Made by a program: the position numbers and the translations under genes. The notes under the pieces were generated by a model. That model had not been told where the DNA came from and did no database searches. It saw only the letters and a program-made list of their open reading frames with translations. Of a DNA stretch of 64,000 nucleotides, positions 12,283 through 24,600 are shown piece after piece. Source of the DNA: Rhytidiadelphus loreus (taxonomy: Eukaryota > Streptophyta > Bryopsida > Hypnales > Hylocomiaceae); assembly GCA_947034895.1 (NCBI GenBank), contig OX344762.1, forward strand, positions 34,080,760 through 34,144,759, written 5' to 3'. Numbering within the stretch: the first letter of the stretch is position 1; the number at the start of each line of letters is the position of its first letter.

Positions 12283-14462
12283 CTACGATTCAAAAAGCAC
12301 CACATTCCTTGGATCATTCATGAAGTGTTTTTCAGGGATATCGTCGACTATCAGAGTATTATGTTTGGTGAGGACAGACTTCTTAATCTTGAACAACTTC
12401 TCCAACGGCTTCACCCAGAGGTCTTTTGTTGCCCCCCTCACTCTGTAGTTCACTAGCCTCCCATTCCAGGCTTTTCGTTTCAATACATTGCATTGTTCTT
12501 GTCCGAGAATATACACCGGGGGATCCATTCGATAGAACAAAAAATTACATACACTTTGGGCGTACCACCAGTTCATAGAGCTCCACACCAAGACGTTCGC
12601 GATCGAAGTTAACTCCTGCAGAAAAGTCTTGAGGTGGGACCACACAACGACCCTCCTCAACAGCAAGACCTTTTTCTCTACAACTTTCTCATCGGGAGTG
12701 CACAATCTCCTCTTCACCTATGTGATATCTCACATCATCACAGAAGCAGAGGAGGCCATTCACTAGAAGAAAATGAGGGGTTTTGCAACTACAGTATGCA
12801 ATTCATTTTGTAGTTGCATAGGACGTTTGCAACTAGGTGACAATGTAGAGTCCGTAGTTGCAGTGGACAAGTCGCATTAGTTGCAGTCTAGTTGCAAGGT
12901 TTTTTGTCATCCGACACCATACAAAGAACTTCATCCTTGTGTGCAACTTGTTTGCAACTTGCTTGCAACTTGTAGATTTGTAAATTTTAAAATATAAATC
13001 TCAATGATTTGTAGATTTCAAATTTTCAGATCTACCTCCTTTCTAGATTTTAGAATTTCAAAACTACCTTTTTCTTAGATTTCTGAATTTCAAATCTACC
13101 TTTTTCTAGATTTCAAAATTTCAAATCTACCCTCTTCCTAGATTTCAAAATTCTAGATCTACCTTCTTCCTAGATTTCAAAATTCAATTTCCTAGATTAT
13201 AAAATTTCTTTAATTTCTTTAATTATTTTTTAAATTCTTATATACAAAATCTACAAATTGTAGAAACCCACAAATTATAGAAATCTTAGAATTCTATCAA
13301 AAGAATTCATTACATAAGACTATAACAACTTACAAGTCTTATATGTTCAATCTAATGGTACTCTTCACAATTGATATGGGTCAATTGATATAACACAAAT
13401 GGGAATGAACTTTGAAAGCAACTAGGAAACAACTAGAGTGCAACTAAGAAACAACTAGCGTACAACTAGGAAACAACTATGGTCATTTTACAGTTGCATA
13501 ATAGTTGCATAGGACACTAGTTGTTTCCTAGTCTTTTTTTGCAACTACAGAATGACTACTTTGCAACTAAAACAATGAATGAATGTTGTAAAACAATGAC
13601 ACAAAACAACTACATTAGATTTGGTGCAAATAGAAAGGAAACTAGTTGCATGACAGTTGCATAGGGCACTAGTTGCATAGTAGTTGGTTGCACCGGACAT
13701 GTTTTTCTTCTAGTGATTCAGATCCAGGATCACATTCAACCACTTTGCTGAGGGCTAGGACTTAAATGGTGCAGGAACCTGGTCCCTCTCCCCACCTACT
13801 GGAATCGTTCTCTGATTGCTTACCTGATCGTGATATAACACCAAATTTTTAGAGGGTTAATTGGATGTAGAGGCTCGTGCTAGTTTAAAACGTAAGGCGC
13901 TCTAGGACGAAGCAGATTCAAACACGCGAGACACTCAAACAAGGATTCAACAACAAATTCAGATCGGTAAGGAAGTTCACCAGAGCGTCTGACCGCGTCT
14001 TCTCATGAAGAACATCCGTTGATATATCCTCGCTCTTCTGAAGTGCCTCGGTAGACTTGTCTACATCAACATCTCCTTCAATTTCATCATGCAAACGACG
14101 ATCTTCCCTTTCCACATCAGGTTCTCGCAGCTCCTCCACTTCGAGAACCACTTTATCAAGAATTTTGTCATCCACATTCAGTTCCTGATGCAAATCTACC
14201 TCTTCCCGCTCCACCTCTGACTCTCGCGGAGTCTGAAATTCTGGTAGTGCTTCGTCATTGGGTTCGGTATTTGGGTTTGCACTCACATCCTCCACATCCC
14301 TGCTCACGTTTGGGATAGACTCCTGAATTGTAACTAAGTCTAGAAGAGAACGATCCGGTGTACCTAGCAACAGCGAGCCAGTATGCATGAGACTGAATTG
14401 TGAAGCAGAGTAACCAGCATCCAACGAGATGTTGGGAAGAATTGGTTCCATGACAATGTGTT
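12283..14462 (-). pseudogene. FCP1/NIF-type HAD phosphatase relic, split by CACTA element B
   Basis: An acidic exon (acceptor before 14462, possible ATG at 14451) is rich in Glu and Asp. It runs to a splice donor after 13824; a 76-bp intron follows, and the next exon starts at 13747. That exon reads in frame into LDLNG, the HAD motif I form of plant FCP1-like proteins, where transposon B interrupts it. Beyond the transposon come VWSSM (motif II), KPLEKLF (motif III lysine) and TLIVDDIPEK (motif IV), ending at 12283. Intact members dephosphorylate Ser/Thr on proteins such as the RNA polymerase II tail. Here there are in-frame stops at 13918 (TGA), 13885 and 13849 (TAA), a one-base frame change after motif I and the transposon, so it is dead. 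Domain identity is sound from the ordered motifs; the subfamily is not known. Confidence 0.8.
12761..13715. mobile_element. Non-autonomous CACTA transposon B, inserted in the HAD motif
   Basis: It begins CACTAGAAGAAAATGAGGGG and ends with the inverse of CACTAGAAGAAAAACATGTC. A 3-bp duplication ATT flanks it (12758-12760, 13716-13718). Removing the element and one ATT restores GATCTGAATGGC on the minus strand, encoding Asp-Leu-Asn-Gly of the HAD catalytic motif, which confirms the ends exactly. The CAACTA / TAGTTGC subterminal words are those of element A, but the element lies in the opposite orientation. Its core holds a degenerate tandem array of TAGATTTCAAAATTTC-like units (about 13005-13190). 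It has no coding capacity. Confidence 0.95.
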
Positions 14463-14709
14463 CTGCGAAATATAACAATGAACACCAAAACACATTGTAA
14501 GGAAAAAAATATATTACACTATCTCGAAGAGAGATATAATTTTACATATGAAGAACCTAATATATAGCCTGACCTTTCTCCAAAAAAACTACCTCCTAGG
14601 AAAAAAATTGAAAGCGGCGGAAGGCAATTCAACTCGAATCGAATTGAAATACAGTCTGAAAGAATCACAAGGAAAAACATGGAGGATCACCAGTCACAGG
14701 GTCCTGTGA

Positions 14710-17104
14710 CTACTCGGACTGTACTGTCCCCGCAACAATCTCTTCGGCCGGAAATTCATCCACGGCATTGCCCTCTGCCAATGGAGCACTTGAGATGTCT
14801 CTTGCATGTGATGGAGAGGAATCCAATATAGGGGAGGATTGGTGTGAAGCTTGTGCTAGGGTGGAAGCAAGGGTGACATTGAGAGACGGATTGACTGATG
14901 CTGATCCCGGCTCCCTCATGTTGTCAGATGATGCATGCACATGTTAGGCGATCATGAGTTGCGGGGACATTGATGAAGGCTCGACAACAAAGAGGGACTT
15001 CATGTTAATGAATTGGACTGCTTTGGCCACCATGTCTAGAACTATGGTTTGCAGCATGGAAACCATCATCTCATTGTTCTCCTTCCTCATTTCCATTTGA
15101 AGCCTTTTGTCTTCCTCCATGTCCGCCTCCCAAGCCCTTCTATGCATCTCAAAATCGGCTTCCCGATTCCTTTCATTCTGTGCATTTGTAGCAGTGATGA
15201 GGTCAACAATCCACCTTTGCGATGTAGGAATCACTAGGTCCCTCTTTCTTTTCTGTGAAGAGCGGGTACTTGGCTACGTTTGAGAAGGCTAACTTGGCGT
15301 GGGCGTGCGGGGCAGTTGACCAGATGCATTGGAGGATTCTCCGTGTTCACTTCTTCCTGAAAATTCTAACGATGCGCCCTCAAGAAGAAGCCTCTCACTC
15401 GTAGCACCTGCACCCAAGGTCCCTGCACCAGAACTCTCCATCCTGTCAATTATCGCAGGAACAAGATCATGCTAGCTCTCTATCTCCTGCACATCGTCCT
15501 TGTCATTACCCTCTTCATCTGTTTCCAGATGAATCGGAGCCGCTTCCTCCGCTTCCTCTTCGTTGGTCATCCTCTTATTCCCTTTTGCAGATCGGGATGC
15601 ACCTTGGGCACCCTCCTGAGGTGGACCTTTGAATCGATGATGTAGCTGCCATCCAAGAAATCGTCCTTGGACAAGTTCTCGGAGTCTAGCGTCAGAGATT
15701 GAAACCGGTCCTTCCACTTAGCGTTCCCAACGACGAAGTGGTTCAAAGATAGCATCTGCAAATATAAAAGAGTGGACAAAGTCAACAATTTAACTCGCAT
15801 CGAGTTGAATCCCCCTGAATTCAGATGCAATCATTTAACTCGAATTGAGTTAAATACACATGACAGTACACTCAATCCAATCATTCCAATTTATATAACT
15901 GCATAAATCACTTATCCAAGCTGTGCAAATTATCTTTCCTCCTGCAAAGTAGGAGACAACATCTTCCCTTGGCGAGGCAAAGAGATCTAGCACTTGAATG
16001 TAGAAGTCCATGCACAAGTCGGTATTGTAGATTCTGAAGTCTACATCGTTGCCTGATTTGGACTTTGCATATCTTCCTTCAACTAGTATCTCGAACCGTT
16101 TAGGGATCTTCCTGGCTTTAGGCCTGAAATCCTTCCGAATAAGAAATATAAGCTGAATTGCTTCCTTTGCTTTGGTTGATCTCTCAGATAGATCCCCGAT
16201 CCTCTCATGTGGTCCAGGCAGATACTCCGCGTAGTGAACAACATACACTTTGCCAAACGTCGTCGTCCGGATATACTGGCGGAGATTGACTTCAACATCT
16301 TTCTCACCGCAAATCAAGAGCTATACCTGAGGATCTGTTATTGCTAGATGGGTGTCGCCCTCAAGGTATTTCAGGAAATTCACAAAGTACGCATCCTCAT
16401 CCTTGGATCCCTCCTTGTTTACGACCCCCGGAATCTGTTGGAAGTCCAGCACAAGAAGCTTCACATTTGAGCTCGAGCTGTCCTCCATATATTATCTCCC
16501 CACATTCCGATTTTGTCCTTCTCCATGTCATATGTGCGGTACAAGGCGATGGCATCAGACCTCACAAACTTCCCCTTGCTCGTGAGGAAAATCCTGAAGA
16601 ATTCTGCGGCGTATGGAGAGAGTTCAGCAATGCTCTTCTTTTTGTTTGAAGGCATTTTCATCTACAAGAAGTATTCATCCGGAGGACCGCTAATCAGGGT
16701 GTTCTTCGTCGCCTTTGTGATGTTGTAGGCCTTTTTAAAATCTTTCCGCTTGTCCCTCCAGAAGTATCCTGTGTTTCTCACAAGGTTCAAGTCCTTCTTC
16801 AGCTTATGGAACTGGAGCTTGATAATCTGCTTGCGCTTGCCCCGCTCCAACCATTCCTTCGCCGAATAGCAATCCGAAAGGACGGATTTGATTTGCTTTA
16901 GCGTCACCTTAGGATGGGAATGACCCCGCTTCGGTGTCTTGTTGAGCATGTGCAAGGCCAGCCGCTTTAAGTCATTCTCAGAGCAATTACCAAGATGCTT
17001 AAAGAACTCCCACATCAACACACCATCCCTCTCTTGATCCCATCCCTTCACCTGCCGAAACTTAAGCAGCATCTCAGGATCAGTCAGTTCTCCTTGCGAG
17101 TGAG
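14710..17104 (-). pseudogene. Decayed gene with methyltransferase-like domain and coiled-coil tail
   Basis: An exon starts after a splice acceptor at 17104. It encodes a basic region (MLLKFRQVKGWDQERDG..., Lys/Arg-rich), then NVKLLVLDFQQIPG and, about 150 residues on, VLDLFASPREDVVSYFAGG. These sit where motif IV (DPPY) and motif I lie in beta-class amino-methyltransferases, but both are degenerate. An intron (15911-15756) joins a second exon with acidic runs, a Ser/Pro stretch and a coiled-coil segment (RREADFEMHRR-like, Glu/Met/Lys-rich) near 15180-15050. From 15755 to 14710 one frame stays open except for six TAA/TAG codons. One frameshift lies near 16490. The methyltransferase reading is inference from motif spacing; it could be another alpha/beta fold or a transposon-borne protein of unknown role. 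Confidence 0.55.
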
Positions 17105-18302
17105 CTGAAATAAGTTCAGACTATAGCTCGTAGACCTCTTGAAATCATTAAAATTGAATCATATTTCAACATAGATTAAAATATGTGTAAATCACAACTT
17201 ATCTTTTTTATTTCTTTCAATTTTCAACTATATTACGTTGACAATGCCAATTTCTTTTTCATTCTTTGTTTATTTGTAGAATTTTATAACTTGACAATGA
17301 TTTCAAATGTTGCTTCTTGGATTCCATTGTAGGAACTTCCAAGCCTATTGAATGATGTTATTTTAGGAAAAACATAATTTGGATTGCACATGAATTTTAG
17401 GCTTTCTGTGCATTTAATTTGATTTAATATAAAAATTGAACAATATTCAATCTTCACAATGTATTCAACAATGTATTATAGGTGATTGCAAAACACGCTT
17501 GTACTAATTTTTGTCACATGTTACTTTGGAAAATTGTATTTTGGTCATAACTATGCCTTATACTTCCACAAGACCCAAGATCCATAGCCAAGTACATAAG
17601 ACTACTCTATACTTCAAGTGATTTTATCACATTCATCAAAAATAATTACTATTTTAAACACCCTCTTATTGGATGTCACCATTACCATTTTGAAGGTTTA
17701 TAGTACTATTTTTTGTCCAAAAAGAAAAATTGAAGTTAAAAATTGGGATCTCAAATCATTTACAAGGATTACATAAATTGACCAAATGATTTCCATAAAA
17801 AAAAATATATCTCCTTCTAAAAATAAAAATATCTATTTTCTTGAATTTTTAAGTTTTTCTATTTTGCATAATTTTTAGAAAATTTATTTGTTCTACTATT
17901 TTCATTATTTTAATTTTTAATTTTATAATACTCCCAATACAACATCAAAGCACAACAAAATCGAGGGTTGTTTATTGCAATCACACTATGTATATCCCTC
18001 AATCCCTTGATATCAAATGATTTGCAAGATGGTTATTTGGAGTGTGCAAATGTGCAATGGTATGATAAGAATTTTGAATTTTTAGATCATCTTATCGAGC
18101 ATACATATGAATATAGAAGCTATTGAGATTAAACATTAGTAATTTTCAATAATAACAAAACAAAAAAAGAATTTTGGAAGTTTAAATTTTTCAAAAAAAT
18201 ATTTGATTGCACTCCATTAATTGATTTGTGTCTTTTCAACACTAAAATTCTACATCCACCAATCCACTTTCATGATAGGGAGTGCATTGATTCAATATAA
18301 CA
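17105..18302. other. AT-rich intergenic DNA, nothing recognised
   Basis: No open frame of note, RNA gene or paired terminal repeat was seen. The stretch separates the relic locus from the first TTAA-flanked element. Confidence 0.5.
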
Positions 18303-19252
18303 TTAACCCCTAAAGGACCAAACACCGTTTTTTGGCAACATAGCAATTTTGGGCAACTCACTACAGACGGAATTTTTTTTTTCTTTGAAAATTTCATACA
18401 ATGTGTACCCAAGGATTAGCTTTAAAGTACAACAGTTTTCATAACTTTTGACTACATGGTTAAAAAGTTATTGCATAATATGTAATTCTCAGCAGTTGCC
18501 GGCAACTTGGGCAATCCAAAAAAATTCTTTAAAAATCGGTTTTAAGAAAAATAAAAATTTAAAATTGGTTTTCTATATTTATATATATGTGGAAAGCTTT
18601 TAATCATTCTATTTTGATTTACGAGATGAAAGTTATGAAGTGTTCTAGTTTGTGGGTAGTTACGGAATTTGTACTTGAAAATAAACTTTGGAGTCCTTTA
18701 TTTAACTCTATTTTTTATATTTTTTGAAAAAAATAAAAAATATATGATGTAGATTGTTTATTACTACATTGCCACCGTTGGAATTGGAATTTTTCAATTT
18801 TATAATTGAATTCTTAACGATTTAGTGTTTTGAATCACTTTATATTTTTTCCTACTTACTATTTTTTTCCTATATGTTGTGCAATTCCAAATGATCTAAA
18901 TTTTTTCAAGAATGTAACCAACTTGACTTGAAGAATTAATCCAAAGAGTAACCACCATTTTGTACATTTTTTCATACAAATGTGACCTTGTGTGAAGTGC
19001 AGTTGTCCGTATTTTCACAGGGCCAAAAAAATGATTTTTGTCACTTCAAACGTTAATATCTTGCAATCTATATGGTGGAAAATTATGAAATATTTTCCAC
19101 ATCTTTTCTAACTATTTTACTACAAGAACATATGGTTATATGTGTCCAAATATATTTTTCATCTAAAATTTGGTGCTTGTATCAGAAATAGCAGTTTTGG
19201 TCTTTTGAAGCGTTTTTTGGTGAAAACATAGTCTTGACCTTTAGGGGGGTAA
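18303..19252. mobile_element. TTAA-flanked piggyBac-like non-autonomous element
   Basis: The left end is TTAA then CCCCTAAAGGACCAAAC; the right end is GACCTTTAGGGGGG followed by GTAA, a one-base change from TTAA. The inverted ends and TTAA duplication fit the piggyBac signature (TTAA target, CCYT termini). The interior is AT-rich, has no transposase and holds homopolymer-rich sequence. Several more copies in this window share the same ends. Confidence 0.65.
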
Positions 19253-21501
19253 ATTACAAACTATCATAGTGTTCTTTTTAAGACTTTGACTTGTTACAAC
19301 CAATATTTCCAACTATGTTCAATCAAAGTTGTACACAAGGTGATAAACATATGCAAATTTGTAACTTCATTGAAATCCCAATCTTAAGAGCATATTATAC
19401 CTCACCAATGGTTCCTTCTCCAATGTTTATTAGCCTTAGGATACTATGTAATTTGGCTCTTTTAGAATGTATGAATGATTCCTAATCAAAGTGCAATATG
19501 AACTCTATTTTCTTGCATCATATATTAATAGAAGACCTATCAACATGTCGTCAACAAAATGGTTTGTTCCAATGTAAAGCTTGTTAGCACACAATTTATG
19601 CAACCTACATCTACTTACTCATATTTGATTACTTCACTTTTATTTAATCATAGATGATGGTATTTGAAAAAAACATCAACATATATTATAAGACTAATCT
19701 TAAAGTAATCTCCAAAGGTTCTCAAGAAGTATACTACAACACTTGTTGGACCAAAATCTTTGTAAATTATTTCTAGCTAGTTGTTGTTGATGAGAATTGG
19801 TTGGAGTCTTGTCAAACTCTGTTAAATATTTTGCAACAAACAATAAAATCTCACAAGTTAAAAATTGTCAAAATTGGTTCCTCTGATTCTTTGGTCGACA
19901 TTCAAAGGATGTGATGCAAATATTGCTTTTACCAAAATGCAACAAAGGATAGAGATCACAGAGATTTGTATAATAGGAATGTAGGGATAAAATGTCAAAA
20001 AAATTAATTGAAGTTTAATAAATAATTGAAAAATACTAAATCATACACTTTCTTCATTCTATTCAAAACATCAATTAACAACTACATTTTGGTATCTGAA
20101 AGATAATTAAGGATTTAAAACTTGATCATTGTACTTGTAGTAATATAAGATTAATTATTGAAAAGTACAATAGGTTGTTGTTCAAATTCTAATTAGATCT
20201 TTGTTGCTCGCTGCACTATTAGTTTGGGTGAAGAGACAAATAGATACAAATTTGGTTGTAGAATTTGAAGTTATGCCACTAAAGCCATGAAATGAAGCCA
20301 CAAAAGTAAAGCCATGATTTTTGCTTCAAATAATTTGTATGTCCCTTTACCAACAATTGAATTATTTTAATTAAAATAAATTTGACCTCTTGGAGTTGAA
20401 GAGTTATTTCAAGTATGTGCAAATTGTTTTGTAAAATTGTTTTGTTCATGAGAACATAGGTCTCTTTGAAATACACCTACTATTTTCAACATTCTACATT
20501 AATTCCCCTTTGATACAAAATCAACAAATTGGTCATTTTGGAACTATAAAACTTGGTCCCATTGAGATGGAAATTGAAAGAATCTTATAAATTTCGCAAT
20601 AATTATCGGAATGGCATGAAATAAATTCTTTGTTGAACTCGGTGATTAAAATTACTCTAAAAATCATATGTAGAAATTTAGAACTGTAAAATCATTAGAG
20701 TGTGGTCAAATTTGCAAAAAGCCTAAAGTAGACTCCACAAAACTCTAGCACTTAATAAATAGACTCTATACAAGTAAGGCTCTTAAATAACTCCAACACA
20801 AAAGTGTCCACGACAATTACATTACAGAGTATAACCCTTGCAACTTCTAATTACATTGAATCTCTATAGTAGCCTAGGGATTTATTATTTTTTAGGAGAG
20901 GTCACTAGCCTAATCTAAGCTAGTTAGGTGAGTCCAAAAGGGATATATTTATTTCAATTTGAACTTTCAACCTACTTAAATCAACCAACTGATTTTGTGA
21001 TTATAATAAGATATATTTATTTGATACCCTAATGTTCTACCCTATTTTATACACATGCAGAGAAAATTTTAGAATTTTAAAGAATTTTTTTGTTTGATAT
21101 TAGTTCTTTTTTTTTCCTTCAAAATTAGAGGTAATTTTAAATATTCACATGAAATCCAAATTTTTAAAATAAAAAGAAGAAACATGATTTCATCTCGATT
21201 TTTTAAAATGAAAAATACATTCATAAAATAATCATAAATGGAAAATAACCCTTTTAAGAAGCATAAAATTTTCTAGCCACTTATTGCCAAAATTCTACCT
21301 TTAACCAAACATTCATGATAAGGGTTTAGAATTTTTGAGATTTTCGGGGATAGCATTTCACTAATTCCATCAAAGATGGGGTCCACCAATTCATTAAATC
21401 TTTAAATCTCATTGTACATTGTAAACCATATACCCCAAATGGATCCATATAGTTAAAATAGCTTAAGTAGGCTTCTCCATCTTGCGCTTGACTGTCACAT
21501 G
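19253..21501. other. AT-rich intergenic DNA, nothing recognised
   Basis: Short open frames only (up to about 65 codons). No splice structure, RNA gene or paired terminal repeat was seen. Confidence 0.5.
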
Positions 21502-21653
21502 CACTACAAAAAATGGGGGTATAAATGACTTGTCTACAATGACTGCACCGACAACAATGACTGCAAATTAGTCATTTTGTAGTCACTTTGCAATCATTGT
21601 TGTCAGTGCAGTCATTGTGGACAAGTCATTTATACCCCTATTTTTTTGTAGTG
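21502..21653. mobile_element. Small CACTA-type MITE (152 bp)
   Basis: It starts CACTACAAAAAATGGGGGTA and ends with the near-perfect inverse, TACCCCTATTTTTTTGTAGTG. The duplication ATG flanks it on both sides (21499-21501, 21654-21656). Almost the whole element folds on itself, with repeated AATGACT / TGACTGCA words. Similar words appear near the ends of the larger CACTA element at 42162-44068, so the two probably share a transposase source. Confidence 0.9.
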
Positions 21654-24600
21654 ATGTGTAATCTACAAAAGTCCCAAAAATGTACATTGGTCCCAACTAG
21701 GATAATTGAACCTAATTACAACCCATTTCTAAAGTCGAACCCTAAAGTAGGAGGTCCATAAATTGACCCTTTAAGCCTACCCACCTCATCAATGACAACA
21801 ATAGATATTTCAAGGAACATGTCACTCATTCCTAGATAGGGGACACATTTAGATCCCAGTTGATTCATGGACCTCCTACTCTACATATTTTTGTCCCAAA
21901 TACAAAACCTCCTATTCATGAAAGCCTAGGGTCAATGTTGGATACATCATCATCTTCTAGCACTTTAAAGCTTCATATTTTATTCATACGGTGTCCAAAA
22001 ATGCACTCTCAAAAAAGGGTAGAATCTCCTATTAACTACCGACACGATCCAAGAAAAACTTTTCCATTCCAATACTACCGTAGAAAACCACGCCCCAACC
22101 CTTGTTCCTACGATTTTAGGTCTTGTTCCCATCTGTCAACTGATTTCTACAACTGTATAGGACAGGGTCAGAAAGCAATTATACAACCAGCAGTACAGTA
22201 TCTTACAGTACAACACTGGGCGTTACGTAACTACATTCCTCATTTGCATTTCCAAGTTTAGTGGTCCACAACTGCACATGATCATGGCTCATGTTCTCAC
22301 GACTTGGAATACCCTACGCTAAGGTCAGATTTAGAAGAAATTAAGTCATTTTTGAAAAAAATGTGACACATATAATCTTGTGAATGGTCTGAGGTGATGT
22401 GGAGCCCTGTGAATTTAACGTGGAAACTCAATTTCAGCACTCAGGTGCTGAATCAGACCTTCACGTATAGAAGTGCAGCCATGATAAGAAGACCCACAGT
22501 AATTACTAATTGGTGTGGAACTAAGTTATCCCCAAACAATGGGTGAACAAACATGGCTAGTCCTTTCCTTTTCTTTTTTTCCTTTTTGGAAACACATTAA
22601 GTTAGATGAGGTTTGAGGCCTCTGGAAACCCATGAGTTTCTGGCTCTAAAATCTGTCTCAACTGCATTGGAGCTGTGCAGTTCGACACGGTCAAGACTGG
22701 GCCATGTCATTTTTTAAATTTAAATATAAAAAGATAAAAATAAAAATAAAATTCAACTTTTTTTCATATTTTAAAAATATTAATTTAAAAAAAAATTCTA
22801 ACCATGCCACGTTCTTTTACTGCCATGAGAACATCATTGAGAATAGGCCTGAAACAAACTGTTTTACCCTCAAATCTCCTCTAATGAATACCATAGCTAA
22901 TGCTTTGACACAATCTTTCTAATTGTGTATAAAATCATAATACAATAGCTCAGAGCCTCAGTCAACCAAATTCATTTCCATGAGTGACTAAACAAATCCA
23001 TTAAGTTACAGTGGGTTTCTAAATTACTGCTGCATCATGCAGGCAAGGGCTTATTGAATTACATAGGATTGGTAAGTAATTATGGGTAACAGACCCATTT
23101 CCAACCACTTAAGCAATTGACTGAGCATCTGGAGTGCGGGTATGTTGCATGGAATTTTTTTCCCATGCACAGAAACAGATTTAAGATTTAACCCTTAGAG
23201 GACGGACAGGTGACCGTGAAAATCATGCATTTTGATACCATGAGAATCATTGGTATACTAAATTTCAAAACCACTCATTGGAAGTCAAAGCACTGTAGAA
23301 GATTTCTCTTTTCCACCCCCAAAACCGAGGATGAATAGTTGTATTTCTGTCCTATAAAGAGAGTCTTGCAGTATCATAAACGTCGATACGGACATTAAGA
23401 AGGATTCCATTTTTTTTTCACAGTTCTATAATGAATTTTCTAGGTGAAGATTTTGTTCGTCTCATACCGGTCATCCTATTTCAAACCAAAGACTAGTTGC
23501 AAAATCAAGCAAGGTCTGGTTGGAATACTGAGAGTCTTGCAGCATCATAATGCATCACAATTGTGCCACAGCTGATCATTTACTCATCTCTACATGCACA
23601 GAAGTAAAACAACCCACACTACCCAAATGGAGGAGGTTGACCAAGAATGGGTTGGCTACTCTAATCATAGTCTAAAGCTTACAAAAAGTCCATAGCCAAC
23701 TCCCAAGGGAGTGTCATAGAATGCACATTAATCCTAACTCCTTTTTCTACTATGATAGATCAACCTATTACCACCCATATTTGCTATCAAGGTACCTCAG
23801 AGAAGCTATTTGTCAACTAATGTATTTTAGAGATTGAAAATTTGGAGAGAAGCCATTTGCAAATAGAACCAAGATATTCCAATGAGAAATGAATTTTCCT
23901 TGATTTTTCAAATTAAGTTTGTTGGAACAAAATTGGCAAAGCATGAGTGGGGAGACCCATACAAAACCACAAGTTGCACATGTCCCCTCCCCAAGTACAT
24001 TGTCACGATGTGAAAAGGTTGCTAAGATTGTAGTAATGGGTAGGTGAGTGACACAAATGGGAGGGATCAATATTAGATGTTGGAATTAGGTGACTAACCA
24101 CATTGGGTGGTTCTACCTTATATGCATGCTAGCAAATGAATACCAATTAGGTATTTCTAAATAGAAGTTGAATAACAATTAATTTTTTAAATAGTTTAAT
24201 AATTCCAATGAGGTGTCCATTACTTCCCATCTCCATGATGGTGCCATCCTAGTTAAGGTGGGGACCTCCTAAATTGCCACCTTCTGCTATTGTACCAAAT
24301 TATTATTATTAAATTCATCAAATTTTCATATTTATTATTGGCAAGTGAAAAGAAGTTTGAATGCACAAAGAATGCAACATTTTGGATATTGAATGCAAAA
24401 ATTACCAAGGGTCAAACTATTTTTGATAGAAGTTTTTAAATCGTTGCTTCAACATAAGTAATTTTGGTTTTAGAGATGTACATAGAGTGATGATGGTGGT
24501 TTTAGGCAAGGTACAATTTTGAATGTATCCACGTTAGTTAGTGCCAGTTATAATCTTCATTTCTTCTTCTTTGTCATGCGGCTATCATGCTTTGTCCTTC

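Noticed and set aside
9918..13715. One large CACTA element spanning both end pairs
   Set aside because: Each smaller element has its own matching 3-bp duplication (ACA, ATT), whereas the outermost pair (ACA versus ATT) does not match.
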